From: Pseudooceanicola marinus
GTDB taxonomy: Bacteria > Pseudomonadota > Alphaproteobacteria > Rhodobacterales > Rhodobacteraceae
DNA: 64,000 nt
Assembly: GCF_020177265.1 (NCBI RefSeq)
Contig: NZ_JAIVMC010000005.1
Span: 1-64,000 of the forward strand
Direction: 5' to 3'
The notes beneath the pieces are model-generated. The model saw nothing but the letters and a program-made list of their open reading frames with translations. It was not told the DNA's origin and did no database searches. Of the stretch, positions 1 through 8,348 are shown one piece after another. Position 1 is the stretch's first letter. Each line of letters begins with the position of its first letter. The translations under genes were made by a program, and so were the position numbers.

Positions 1-120
1 TCGGCAGGCTGAAGGATTGGCGGCGTGTGGCGACCCGATACGACAGATGCCCGAAAGTCTTCCTGTCAGCCATCGCCCTCGCAGCCCTCGTTATTTACTG
101 GCTATGAGTCCTGACCCTAG
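1..120 (+). mobile_element. 3' end of an IS5-family insertion sequence (partial)
   Basis: The first 107 bases encode the C-terminal tail of an IS5-type transposase. They are followed by GAGTCCTGACCCTAG at 106-120, which looks like the right terminal inverted repeat of IS5/IS427-group elements common in alphaproteobacteria. The left end lies outside the window, so the target duplication cannot be checked. The element abuts a truncated reading frame, suggesting it inserted into or next to a gene. Confidence 0.75.
3..107 (+). pseudogene. IS5-family transposase, C-terminal 34 residues (cut by window start)
   Basis: The open frame from base 3 to the TGA at 105-107 reads GRLKDWRRVATRYDRC and continues to a hydrophobic end, ALVIYWL. 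This is the characteristic C-terminus of IS5-family DDE transposases (the R-x7-Y-x2 region and the final small hydrophobic helix). Only the tail is visible, so it is unknown whether the full gene is intact upstream; it is typed here as a fragment because it is partial. Confidence 0.75.
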
Positions 121-404
121 ATCGCGTCGACGCTTCGTTCAAACCATTAGCACCCTTCGCGCGTTTCGATGAAACCGATCGACTTTGGACACAATCTTGG
201 TATCAGGACGCGAGAAACGAATGGCCTGAAATTACTGAGGCGGAGGGCATTAGCCTAACCGACTACTCCTTAATTTCCGTTGGAAAATATATGTCCGAGC
301 TAGGATACAGCGTCGAAATTCTTTCGACGGAAGCTCGACTTTCGAATTTCAAATTCAAGCCCACGAAGGCCACAAGAAGGCGAAGACCTCTGAGAGCGCA
401 CTAA
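120..404 (+). pseudogene. Truncated reading frame downstream of the IS end, unknown protein
   Basis: An open frame of 94 codons runs from the edge of the IS inverted repeat to a TAA at 402-404, with no good start codon near its 5' end. It encodes a polar sequence with a basic tail (TRRRRPLRAH). The base composition is visibly more AT-rich than the surrounding genes, suggesting a horizontally acquired gene. I do not recognise the family. The likeliest reading is the 3' remnant of a gene broken by the IS element. Its stop overlaps the stop of convergent pncB by three bases. Confidence 0.5.
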
Positions 405-1693
405 ACCACAACCTCAAACCGCTCCTGCTCCCCAACGCCGAAGACCCGCTTGTAGCGGGCGATCTCATCCGCAGGGCCCATAGCCTTCTCGGGGTTGTCC
501 GACAGCTTCACCGTGGGATGCCCGTCCGCCGCAACTGCCTTGCAGACAAGGGAAAACGGCGCCAGGGCATCGTTCGGCGCCAACCCCCTAAAATCGTTGG
601 TCAGCAGGGTGCCCCAGCCGAAGCTGGCCTTCACGCGGCCGTGGAACTGGTGCGACAGCTCCTCGATCTTCGCCACGTCCAGCCCGTCCGAGAAGATGAC
701 CAGCTTCTCGGTCGGGTCCTCGCCGCGGCTTTTCCACCAGTCGATGGCCGTCTCGGCCCCCGTCGCCGGGTCACCGCTGTCGATGCGAATGCCGGTCCAG
801 CCGGCCAGCCAGTCGGGGGCGTTCTCCAGGAAACCGGCCGTGCCGTAGGTGTCGGGCAGGATGATGCGCAGGTTGCCGGAATGCTCTTCGTGCCAGTCGG
901 CCAGCACGTCGTAGGGGGCACGGGCGAGCGCCGCATCGTCGGGGGCGAGGGCGGAATAGACCATGGGCAGCTCATGGGCGTTGGTGCCCACGGCCTCCAG
1001 GTCGCGTTTCATGGCGATCAGGCAGTTGGAGGTGCCGATGAAGGCCTCGCCCAGCCCCTCGGTCATCGCCTGCACGCACCAGTCCTGCCAGAGATAGCTG
1101 TGCCGCCGCCGGGTGCCGAAATCGGCGATCTTCAGGTCCGGCAGGGCGCGTAGCCGCTCGATCTTCTCCCACAGCTTCGCCATGGCGCGAGCATAAAGGA
1201 CCTCAAGCTCGAACTTTCCCATCTGGTGCAGCACGGCACGGCCGCGCAGCTCCATCAGGATGGCGAGCGCCGGGATCTCCCACAGCATGACCTCATGCCA
1301 CTTGCCCTCGAAGGTCAGCTCATACTGGTCGCCGCGGCGTTCCAGGGTGTAGGGCGGCAGGCGCATGCCCTCGAACCACTCCATGAAATCGGAGCGGAAC
1401 ATCTGGCGCTTGCCGTAGAAGGTGTTGCCGCGCAGCCAGGTGCTCTCCCCCCGGGTGAGCGAGAGGGAGCGGACATGGTCGAGCTGTTCGCGCAGTTCGC
1501 CCTCGTCGATCATCTTGGCCAGGGGCACGTCGGCCGAGCGGTTGATGAGAGAGAAGGTGACGGTCGTTTCGGGCTTGTTGCGGAAGACCGACTGGCACAT
1601 CAGCAGCTTGTAGAAATCCGTGTCGATCAGGGACCGGACGATCGGGTCGATCTTCCATTTGTGATTGTGGACGCGGGTTGCGATGTCGACCAT
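401..1693 (-). CDS. pncB: Nicotinate phosphoribosyltransferase
   Basis: Cytoplasmic enzyme of the Preiss-Handler pathway that joins nicotinate and PRPP (with ATP) to give nicotinate mononucleotide. The 430-residue product has the family N-terminus (SLIDTDFYKLLMCQ), the FGTRRRHS motif and the C-terminal active-site region around GIRIDSGDPA, and it matches the usual family length. The reading frame stays open upstream, but ATG 1693 is preferred because GGGAGGG lies just before it and the upstream residues do not look like protein. pncA, which makes its substrate, lies 1.1 kb away on the same strand with one opposing gene between. Confidence 0.95.
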   Translation of the reverse strand: MVDIATRVHNHKWKIDPIVRSLIDTDFYKLLMCQSVFRNKPETTVTFSLINRSADVPLAKMIDEGELREQLDHVRSLSLTRGESTWLRGNTFYGKRQMFRSDFMEWFEGMRLPPYTLERRGDQYELTFEGKWHEVMLWEIPALAILMELRGRAVLHQMGKFELEVLYARAMAKLWEKIERLRALPDLKIADFGTRRRHSYLWQDWCVQAMTEGLGEAFIGTSNCLIAMKRDLEAVGTNAHELPMVYSALAPDDAALARAPYDVLADWHEEHSGNLRIILPDTYGTAGFLENAPDWLAGWTGIRIDSGDPATGAETAIDWWKSRGEDPTEKLVIFSDGLDVAKIEELSHQFHGRVKASFGWGTLLTNDFRGLAPNDALAPFSLVCKAVAADGHPTVKLSDNPEKAMGPADEIARYKRVFGVGEQERFEVVV

Positions 1694-2021
1694 GGGGCCC
1701 TCCCTGGATATCGGGACGATAAAGCAGGGGAGGGGGTTGGAATGCAAGGGCGGCGGGACGGCGGATCGCCCGGCGCCTCCGGGCAATTCCAGGGCGCGAC
1801 CTGCGACAGCGGGTCCGTCCGCCGCCCCACTCCCGCCCGATTTCCGCCCAACACCGGCCCGCAACCCGCCGCCAAACGGCCCCGCACCGGCCCCGGTCGT
1901 GTCCCGGGGTTGCCGCAATTCCACCGGACAAGGGGATCACAGTTAACAGCACGTTATTACAAGTGGTGTTCCACGACACAGTTTCAGACCTGTTCAGACT
2001 TGGCGCCGAAGGGATGCCCCG
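1694..2021. other. Divergent intergenic region between pncB and the 2022 ORF
   Basis: These 328 bases separate two divergent genes and must hold both promoters. The pncB-proximal half is GC-rich and featureless to me. The half near 1930-2000 is AT-richer and contains a CtrA-like box at 1943-1957. I see no RNA gene. Confidence 0.5.
1943..1957 (+). promoter_or_regulatory. CtrA-like box, TTAA-N7-TTAT
   Basis: The sequence TTAACAGCACGTTAT matches the alphaproteobacterial CtrA consensus TTAA-N7-TTAA at seven of eight positions. It lies 65 bp upstream of the ATG of the unknown membrane protein at 2022. Similar boxes precede the flagellar operons in this window. Binding is inferred. Confidence 0.4.
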
Positions 2022-2720
2022 ATGAACTATGATTTCGACATGCATTCAGTTCTGCCGCTGGCCGCGCAGAGGAAGGCCCGTACCGAGGGCCGAAAGGGCG
2101 ATCTGTCGGGACAACAGATCGCCCTTTTCCGCGACCGGCGGGTCGCCGACGCCCTGCGTGCCGCGGATCGCGAGGTACAGGAGCTGTTCCTGGAATCCGG
2201 TTTCGGCCTGACCAGCTGGGTCAGCGACCTGCCACCGGGACGCTTTCGCGCGATTGACGAAGAGACGCGCAACGCCGCCATCGCCCGGTTCGCCGCCAAC
2301 CTGCGCAACTCGCGCGGGCGGTTGCGGACCAGCAACTGGGGCGGCTTCTCGATCAGCGATTTCACCGATGGCTACCTGAACGCCAGCCCGCTGCCGCAGC
2401 CGGTCGGTGTCCTCGCCGGCCGGGACTCAGATCCCGTGCCGCCCATGCCGGACATGAACCCGGACTTGGCGCCGCCGAATGAGCTGGCCAGGCGAACCCG
2501 GGCGCGCCTGCGCCGCCGCCGGCGCAACGGCCTTCGCCAGGTGTCTTCCAGGGCCGGCGCGCAACTGGCCCGGCTGAGCCCACTGCAGAAGGTCTGCGCC
2601 CTGGGGGCCGGCCTGGTCGCCTGGCTGCTGGCGCTGACGATCTGGCACATCATGGAAAACGGCCTGGGCGTGGAGATCGCCCATGCCATGGCGCGGATCA
2701 CGGCCCGGCTGGGCCCCTGA
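2022..2720 (+). CDS. Hypothetical protein with C-terminal membrane segment
   Basis: Unrecognised 232-residue protein. Residues about 1-125 are polar and mixed, and about 126-180 form a Pro/Arg-rich linker with a run of arginines (RARLRRRRRNGLR). Residues about 190-215 are one hydrophobic segment (CALGAGLVAWLLALTIWHI), predicting a membrane anchor with the bulk in the cytoplasm. GAAGGGA precedes ATG 2022. A CtrA-like box upstream and the nearby flagellar cluster suggest, but do not show, co-regulation with motility. A terminator-like inverted repeat lies inside codons 24-36. Confidence 0.7.
   Translation: MNYDFDMHSVLPLAAQRKARTEGRKGDLSGQQIALFRDRRVADALRAADREVQELFLESGFGLTSWVSDLPPGRFRAIDEETRNAAIARFAANLRNSRGRLRTSNWGGFSISDFTDGYLNASPLPQPVGVLAGRDSDPVPPMPDMNPDLAPPNELARRTRARLRRRRRNGLRQVSSRAGAQLARLSPLQKVCALGAGLVAWLLALTIWHIMENGLGVEIAHAMARITARLGP
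2093..2128 (+). terminator. Terminator-like hairpin inside a coding region
   Basis: A perfect 14-bp inverted repeat (2093-2106 and 2114-2127) with a 7-base loop runs straight into TTTT at 2125-2128. It therefore has the form of an intrinsic terminator on the plus strand, yet lies about 70 bases inside the ORF that starts at 2022. It could act as an attenuator or a protein-binding palindrome. Confidence 0.4.
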
Positions 2721-2793
2721 CCGCCCCCGAGACCCGCTTGCCGCCCTTATGGGACCCCCGTTTCACGGGGAAGGGCGGCGCGGAGCCGCGGGA

Positions 2794-3390
2794 TCAGGCG
2801 AGGATGACGCCTGCCTCTGCCATGGCAATTTCAGCCGCGGCAAGCGAGCCGTCCATGTCGATCCCGCGGCACAGATCCCGCCGCACCGTCACCTTGAACC
2901 CCAGCTTCGCCGCATCCACGGCGCTGTAGTTGACGCAGAAATCGGTGGCGAGGCCCACCATCACCAGCTCGGAGATGCCGCGGCTGCGCAGGTAGCCTTC
3001 CAGCCCCGTGGGCGTGACGTGGTCATTCTCGAAGAAGGCGGAATAGCTGTCGATCGCCGGGTTGAACCCCTTGCGGATGATCAGGTCGGCCCGATCCACG
3101 GTCAGGTCCGGGTGGAACTTCGCCCCGTCGGAGCCCTGGATGCAGTGATCGGGCCAGAGGACCTGGGGGCCGTATGGCATCTCGGTCATCGACATCACCT
3201 CGGCCCCGGGGTGGGTGGAGGCGAAGGAGGAATGGCCCGCCGGGTGCCAGTCCTGGGTCAGGACCACAACCGGGCTTTCGGCCATCAGCGCGTTGATGCC
3301 GGGGACGATCTGATCGCCCTCGGCCACGGCCAGGGCGCCGCCCGGGCAGAAATCCTTCTGCACGTCGATCACGATGAGGGCCTCGGTCAT
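2794..3390 (-). CDS. pncA: Nicotinamidase
   Basis: Hydrolyses nicotinamide to nicotinate and ammonia in NAD salvage, feeding PncB. The 198-residue isochorismatase-fold protein shows the N-terminal DVQKDF motif with the catalytic Asp, the metal-binding D-x-H-x3-H (DWHPAGH), and the catalytic Cys in GLATDFCV near the C-terminus. ATG 3390 is chosen because GGAG sits 8 bases upstream; the frame stays open further upstream but that stretch is low-complexity. It is transcribed divergently from trhO. Confidence 0.94.
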   Translation of the reverse strand: MTEALIVIDVQKDFCPGGALAVAEGDQIVPGINALMAESPVVVLTQDWHPAGHSSFASTHPGAEVMSMTEMPYGPQVLWPDHCIQGSDGAKFHPDLTVDRADLIIRKGFNPAIDSYSAFFENDHVTPTGLEGYLRSRGISELVMVGLATDFCVNYSAVDAAKLGFKVTVRRDLCRGIDMDGSLAAAEIAMAEAGVILA

Positions 3391-3594
3391 GGGGTATCTC
3401 CTTCTGCGGCGCGGGCAGCCCCGCGATCTCGCGCGCAGCTTCGCCCCTGACCCGGCGGGGGTCAATCAGGTCACGCGGCCCCGTAGGTCAGCACCCGGCA
3501 GGCCGCGGCCACCGCTGCCCGCGAAACGGGCGCTATTGCCGCAGGGGCGCCAGGGGCCTTGCCCGACAGGCGGCGGGGCGCTAATCCGCGCCTC

Positions 3595-4506
3595 ATGTTC
3601 ACCGTCTGCGCCCTTTATCACTTCACCCGTTTCGATGATCCGGCCGCGATCCGCGGCCCCCTTCTGGCGCTTTGCGAGCGCGAGAAGATCTGCGGCTCGC
3701 TGTTGCTGGCGCGCGAAGGGATCAATGGCACCATCGCCGGCCCCGCGGCCGGCATCGACGCCGTTCTGGCCCATATTCGCGCCCTGCCCGGCTGTGCAGA
3801 CCTGGAATGGAAGCTGTCCACCGCCAGCGAGCGCCCCTTTGCCCGGATGAAGGTGCGGCTGAAGAAAGAGATCGTCACCATGGGCCAGCCGGATGTCGAT
3901 CCCCTGGCCGCCGTCGGACACTATGTCGAACCGGCTGAGTGGAACGAGCTGATCCGCAGCCCCGATGTGGCCGTCATCGACACCCGCAACGACTACGAAG
4001 TCGCCATCGGCACCTTCGAGGGCGCGGTGGATCCGCAGACCGTCAGCTTCCGCGAGTTCCCCGCCTGGTGGGAGGAGAACAAGGACCGCTTTCACAACAA
4101 GCGCATCGCCATGTTCTGCACCGGCGGCATCCGTTGCGAGAAGTCGACGAACTTCCTGATGGGTCAGGGGGTCGAGGATGTGTACCACCTGAAGGGCGGC
4201 ATCCTGAAATACCTGGAAGAGGTCCCGGCAGAGGACAGCACCTGGCAGGGCGAGTGTTTCGTCTTCGACCGGCGGGTGTCCGTGGGGCACGGGCTGACCG
4301 AAGGGCCGCATATCCTGTGCCATGCCTGCCGCCGCCCGATTCTGCCCGAGGACCGCGACCGCCCCGAGTACGAGGAAGGTGTGTCCTGCCACCTGTGCAT
4401 CGAGGAAACCACCGAGGCCGACAAGGCGCGGTTCCGCGAGCGGCAGAAGCAGATCGCCCTGGCCAAGGCACGCGGCGAGACGCACCTGACCGAGCTGGAC
4501 GACTAG
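3595..4506 (+). CDS. trhO: tRNA uridine(34) hydroxylase, rhodanese family
   Basis: Oxygen-dependent enzyme that hydroxylates the wobble uridine of certain tRNAs (TrhO/YceA family). An N-terminal alpha/beta domain (residues about 1-95) precedes a rhodanese domain with the active-site loop [11 protein letters not shown], the catalytic Cys being near residue 175. A C-terminal Cys-rich region ([11 protein letters not shown] then CHLCIEE) resembles a zinc knuckle. The product of 303 residues is typical. An in-frame ATG at 3559 would add 12 residues that do not look conserved, so 3595 is preferred. Confidence 0.9.
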   Translation: MFTVCALYHFTRFDDPAAIRGPLLALCEREKICGSLLLAREGINGTIAGPAAGIDAVLAHIRALPGCADLEWKLSTASERPFARMKVRLKKEIVTMGQPDVDPLAAVGHYVEPAEWNELIRSPDVAVIDTRNDYEVAIGTFEGAVDPQTVSFREFPAWWEENKDRFHNKRIAMFCTGGIRCEKSTNFLMGQGVEDVYHLKGGILKYLEEVPAEDSTWQGECFVFDRRVSVGHGLTEGPHILCHACRRPILPEDRDRPEYEEGVSCHLCIEETTEADKARFRERQKQIALAKARGETHLTELDD

Positions 4507-4758
4507 GGCCTTGGCCCGAGCGATCGCCGCCCTGGCGGAGGCGCCGCGCCATTCGGTCTTCGCCCGCGGCGGCAGTGCCCGGCCCTGACGGGTGACTTCG
4601 CTGGAGCGGGGCACTGGGGGTTGCCGGTGTGAGCTCCGCCTTGCGTTCGCCACCAATCGGCAATGAGTTCGCGCCTTCCCCACTCGCCCCGGATCAACAC
4701 CCGTGCGGTCCGGCGCATAGAGAGCCGGATGCGGGGTTGCGCTCCACCCTGCCGACGC

Positions 4759-5742
4759 TCAGCCGTAGCTGCGTACCAGGCTGGAGGCCAGCAGCGTCCA
4801 GCCATCGGCGATGACGAAGAAGGACAGCTTGAACGGCAGTGACACGATGGCCGGGGGCACCATCATCATGCCCATCGACATCAACACCGCCGCCACCACC
4901 AGGTCGATGATCAGGAAGGGCAGGAACAGGAGGAAACCGATCTGGAAGGCGCGGGCGATCTCGGACAGCATGAAGGACGGGACAAGGACCGACAGCGGCG
5001 CCTCCGGCCCGGTCTCGATCTGGTCGGCATCGGGGCGCAGGGCCGCCATCGCCTCGAAGGTTTCCACGTCCATGCGGTTGGCCATGAAACCGCGGAAGGG
5101 ATCGACGGCGCGCGGCAGGGCCTCTTCCACCGTCAGCCGTTCCTCGATCAGGGGAGAGATGCCCGCCGACCAGCTTTCGGTCATCACCGGCTCCATGATG
5201 AACCAGGTCAGGAACAGCGCCAGCGAGACGATCAGCATGTTGGGCGGGGCCTGTTGCAGGCCGAGCGCCTGGCGCAGGATCGACAGGACGGTGACGAGGA
5301 AGGGGAAGCAGGTAATGGTGATCAGGATGCCCGGCGCCAGGCTGAGCACCGTGATCAGCAGGATCATCTGGATGCCGCGCGCCGAGAGCGACTCGCCCTC
5401 GCCCAGATCCAGCGTCAGATCTTGGGCGCCAGCCGGGCCAGCCATGACGAGCAGAACCAGCAGCAGAGACAGGGAGGTGAAGCCTGACGGCAAGGTGCGG
5501 CTAAGCGCGGGGGAGGACACGCGGGCAAGGGTCTGTTTCGCACCGGTCGCACGGTGAGCATCGACCGTGGGCCGGCACCGCATCACGACTGCGGGCCAGC
5601 GGCGTGACGGCGTTCGTCCAAGTGCGCCACCCAGGCGCTGCCCTGGCGCCACCGGGTCCGACCCGCATCGACTAGCGTCCGCGCGCAGACCAGCGGGCGG
5701 GGCGCGGCGTGGAAAGCGGCGCCTTCTGCGCCCCTGTGCCAT
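4759..5742 (-). CDS. fliP: Flagellar type III export gate protein FliP
   Basis: Inner-membrane export-gate component that forms the pore with FliQ and FliR. The conserved part starts with a signal-like segment (SLLLVLLVMAGPAGAQ), followed by the helices containing CFPFLVTVLSILRQALG, SLALFLTWFIMEPV and the signature FLPFLIIDLVVAAVLMSMG. The ATG at 5742 follows the fliN stop by three bases but gives an Arg/Pro-rich extension of about 90 residues unlike FliP. A GTG at 5520 would give about 247 residues, close to the family norm. The start is therefore uncertain; the gene identity is not. Confidence 0.85.
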   Translation of the reverse strand: MAQGRRRRRFPRRAPPAGLRADASRCGSDPVAPGQRLGGALGRTPSRRWPAVVMRCRPTVDAHRATGAKQTLARVSSPALSRTLPSGFTSLSLLLVLLVMAGPAGAQDLTLDLGEGESLSARGIQMILLITVLSLAPGILITITCFPFLVTVLSILRQALGLQQAPPNMLIVSLALFLTWFIMEPVMTESWSAGISPLIEERLTVEEALPRAVDPFRGFMANRMDVETFEAMAALRPDADQIETGPEAPLSVLVPSFMLSEIARAFQIGFLLFLPFLIIDLVVAAVLMSMGMMMVPPAIVSLPFKLSFFVIADGWTLLASSLVRSYG

Positions 5743-5745
5743 GAC

Positions 5746-6027
5746 CTAAAGCTCCCCCGACAGGTCCGAAACCTCGGTCAGGCGCACGGCCAGCTGACCG
5801 GCATTGTCGCCCTCCATCTCCTCCAGCTCTCCCCGGGCGATCAGCCGGTCGCCCACGTAAAGCTCCACCGGGTCCTCGACCCGACGGTCAAGCGGCAGCA
5901 CGGAATCGCGCGTCAGTTTCAGCAGGTCGCGGATCAGCGGACGCGCCTTTCCGACCGAAATCGTGATCTCGATCGGGACCACGGTGAAGGGGTTCCCCCG
6001 GCTCGGGGTCTCGGCGCTGTCATCCAT
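5746..6027 (-). CDS. fliN: Flagellar motor switch protein FliN
   Basis: C-ring component of the rotor switch. The product has 93 residues and is essentially a single SpoA domain, with FTVVPIEITISVGKAR, the LL-LTRDSVLPLDR core and VGDRLIARGELEE, as in short FliN proteins. ATG 6027 is chosen on homology and overlaps the end of the FliH-like gene by 8 bases, indicating translational coupling. fliM and fliG are not in the window, although FliN functions with both. Confidence 0.9.
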   Translation of the reverse strand: MDDSAETPSRGNPFTVVPIEITISVGKARPLIRDLLKLTRDSVLPLDRRVEDPVELYVGDRLIARGELEEMEGDNAGQLAVRLTEVSDLSGEL

Positions 6028-6616
6028 GGTGTTCCATCCTTTCCTGTTCCGCGAAGAACCCGGCCAGGGCGGCGCGGATGCCATCCGTCACCGCGTCCAG
6101 GTCGATCTCCGTCTCTTCCTCTCCGAACCGCAGGAAGACCTGCCCGTCGGAAAGGGTGTCGTCACTTTGCACCTGCACCGGGAAGCCGAAGTCCTGTTCA
6201 GCCAGCCCGTCGATCACCGCCCGATTTTCGGGGGCAACCGAAATCTCCACCGCCGTGGCGGACCGCTCGCGGGCCAGCGCCTCCAGCTGTTCGGCAACCC
6301 GCAGGCCAAGCGTGTCCCGGGCCGCCTCCGGCAGGATCTTCCCGACGATCTCCTGCAGCAAAGGCTTCACCGAGGCGAGCATGTGCGAATGCGCCTCGTG
6401 ATAGGTGAAGGAGAGGTCCTGCAGATTGCGCGCCAGGTCTGCCCCGATGTGCGCCTGCTCCTCCTGCCCGGCCTTGGCCGCGTCATCCCAGCCGGCCTTG
6501 TAGCCGTTCTCGAAGGCTTCGAGGCGGATCGTTTCCAGTTCCTCCTCCGACAGGCCCGGCGGCGCAGTGGCGTCGGGCCGGCCGAAATCCTCCAGGATGC
6601 GGGCGATGGGTTTCAT
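6020..6616 (-). CDS. fliH: FliH-like flagellar export ATPase regulator
   Basis: Product of 198 residues between fliF and fliN, the usual place for FliH, which binds the ATPase FliI and tethers it to the C ring. The N-terminal half is rich in Glu, Ala and Gly (ENGYKAGWDDAAKAGQEE) as in FliH linkers. The C-terminal half resembles the FliH/V-ATPase E-type domain (VKPLLQEIVGKILPEA, then a VSDG-like DTLSDGQVFL end). Sequence similarity in this family is weak, so the call leans on position. The ATG overlaps the fliF stop by 4 bases. Confidence 0.7.
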   Translation of the reverse strand: MKPIARILEDFGRPDATAPPGLSEEELETIRLEAFENGYKAGWDDAAKAGQEEQAHIGADLARNLQDLSFTYHEAHSHMLASVKPLLQEIVGKILPEAARDTLGLRVAEQLEALARERSATAVEISVAPENRAVIDGLAEQDFGFPVQVQSDDTLSDGQVFLRFGEEETEIDLDAVTDGIRAALAGFFAEQERMEHHG

Positions 6617-8235
6617 GCCCGCTCCTCATCCTCTTCCAGCCAGGAGCGCAGGATCTCCATCGTCTCGTCGCGGCGGTCCTCGATCAACGCCTGCAACTTG
6701 GCCACCGGATCATCCTCAGCACCGCCACCGCCGTCGAAATCGGTCATCATCGGGAAGCCGCCGCCATCATCATCCCCGCCGAAGCCACCGAGGCCCGGAA
6801 GCTCCGGCAGCTCGTAGTCGTCGTCGATTTCACCGTCCAGCGGGGCCTCCCCGCCACCGGCCGTCAGCAGCGGCACCTCGGCGCCCCGCGCCAGCAGCGG
6901 GCGGACAACGAAGAGACCGAGGATCAGCGCAACGACCGCCAGGACGGCCATCTGGATCAGCGACATCACGTCGATATGGATCTGGTCGAGAAATCCGGGC
7001 GCGGCCAGGGTGCCAAGCTCGGCCACAGGTTCGAACTGCATTGACTTGATGGTGATGACGTCGCCCCGCGCCTCGTCGAACCCCACGGCCGAAGCGACCA
7101 GGTCGCGTAGCGCCTCCAGCTCGGCCTCGGGCCGGTCCTCGAAGACGGCGGTGCCGTCGGCGCCCTCGGCCTCGGTGCCATTGACCAGCACCGCCACCGT
7201 CAGCCGCCGGATCGCCCCGGCAGCGCGCAGCACCTCGCGATTCACCTCCGACACCTCGTAGTTCACCCGCTCCCGCGTTTCGCTCTGCTGCGAAGAGGAC
7301 GTGCCGCCGCCCTCCCCGTCGCCGTCCGGCAGGTTGGAGGCCACGGTCACATCGCCGCTGCCGGAGTTCTGCGAGGTATTGCTTGCCTCCTCTGTCTCGG
7401 TGGAGATCGCCACGCGCTCCTGCGGGTCGAAGCGCCGCTCGCGGATCGACTCGCTTTCGTTGTCCGTTTCCACCGCAACCTCGACCACGGCATTGCCCAA
7501 GCCCACACGCGCCTCCAGCAGGCGCTGCACCTTCTGCTTCAGCTCCTCCGCGCGGTCCTGCGCGGTGGTCGAGCCGGTGGCTTCATCCGCCAAGCCAATG
7601 AGTTCACCCGAATCGTCGATCACCGCCACGTCGTCCGGGTCCAGCCCCGCCACGGCAGAAGCCACGAGGTAACGCAGCGCACGCGCCTGGGCGGCCGAGA
7701 CCTCACCCGAGGCGGTCAGCGCCACCGAGGCGGTCGGTTTCAGATCGCGCTGAAAGGGCGTGGCGCCCTGGTGGGCGATATGCACGCGCGCCGCCGCGAT
7801 CTGCGGCGAGGCGGCGATGGTGCGCGCCAGCTCCCCCTCCTTCGCCCGCCAATAGGCGGCATCGAACATCTGGCTGGTGGTGCCGAATCCAGACAGGTTA
7901 TCGAGCAGCTCATACCCCTGGGAGGAGTTGCGCGGCAGCCCTTCGGAGGCCAGCGTCATGCGCAGCTCATCCCGGCGCGCGCCCTCGACATAGATCGACC
8001 CGCCCTGCACGTCATAGACTACGCCGCGCTGGTCCAGCGCACTCACGATCTCCCCCGCCTGGCCGTTTTCGAGGCCCGAGTAGAGCAGCGACAACGAGGG
8101 TTTCGAGGCCAGATTCGCCAGCCCCAGCACGGCGGCAAACATGGCCATCGCTGCCAGGATCGCCGTCACCCGGCGCCGCATATCCAGGTTGCTCCAAAGC
8201 GTCAGAAGCTGTTGCAAACCATCTCTCCCGTCCAT
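6613..8235 (-). CDS. fliF: Flagellar MS-ring protein FliF
   Basis: Forms the MS ring in the inner membrane that houses the export gate and carries the switch complex. The 540-residue protein has a membrane helix at about residues 20-43, ring-building motifs with the YscJ/FliF-like LYSGLENGQAGEIVSALDQ near the N-terminus, and a disordered Ser/Gly/Glu region near residue 300. A second helix lies at about 420-445, and a short acidic tail contains EILRSWLEEDEE, the usual FliG-binding end. It is the first gene of the minus-strand operon fliF-fliH-fliN-fliP, divergent from fliL. Confidence 0.95.
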   Translation of the reverse strand: MDGRDGLQQLLTLWSNLDMRRRVTAILAAMAMFAAVLGLANLASKPSLSLLYSGLENGQAGEIVSALDQRGVVYDVQGGSIYVEGARRDELRMTLASEGLPRNSSQGYELLDNLSGFGTTSQMFDAAYWRAKEGELARTIAASPQIAAARVHIAHQGATPFQRDLKPTASVALTASGEVSAAQARALRYLVASAVAGLDPDDVAVIDDSGELIGLADEATGSTTAQDRAEELKQKVQRLLEARVGLGNAVVEVAVETDNESESIRERRFDPQERVAISTETEEASNTSQNSGSGDVTVASNLPDGDGEGGGTSSSQQSETRERVNYEVSEVNREVLRAAGAIRRLTVAVLVNGTEAEGADGTAVFEDRPEAELEALRDLVASAVGFDEARGDVITIKSMQFEPVAELGTLAAPGFLDQIHIDVMSLIQMAVLAVVALILGLFVVRPLLARGAEVPLLTAGGGEAPLDGEIDDDYELPELPGLGGFGGDDDGGGFPMMTDFDGGGGAEDDPVAKLQALIEDRRDETMEILRSWLEEDEERA

Positions 8236-8278
8236 CCGGCCTTCTGCCGGTGTCTGCCCCTTAATGGGCCGAACGGGC

Positions 8279-8293
8279 TTAATAATCGGTTAG
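8279..8293 (+). promoter_or_regulatory. CtrA-like box, TTAA-N7-TTAG
   Basis: TTAATAATCGGTTAG fits TTAA-N7-TTAA at seven of eight positions. It lies in the 113-bp fliF/fliL divergent intergenic region, 44 bp from the fliF start and 56 bp from the fliL start. Confidence 0.5.
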
Positions 8294-8303
8294 TGCCTGA
8301 GCG

Positions 8304-8318
8304 CTAAAACCGCCCTAA
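8304..8318 (+). promoter_or_regulatory. Second CtrA-like box, CTAA-N7-CTAA
   Basis: CTAAAACCGCCCTAA keeps the N7 spacing with a T-to-C change in each half. It is 30 bp upstream of fliL and separated by 10 bases from the box at 8279. Two boxes in one divergent region would allow both operons to be controlled. Confidence 0.4.
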
Positions 8319-8348
8319 CGAGTTTTCCGACGGAGGGGTTCGGAACCC

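Noticed and set aside
4507-4758. Small gene between trhO and fliP
   Set aside because: Open frames here are short, Arg/Pro-rich and overlap both neighbours; the stretch is best seen as a convergent intergenic region.
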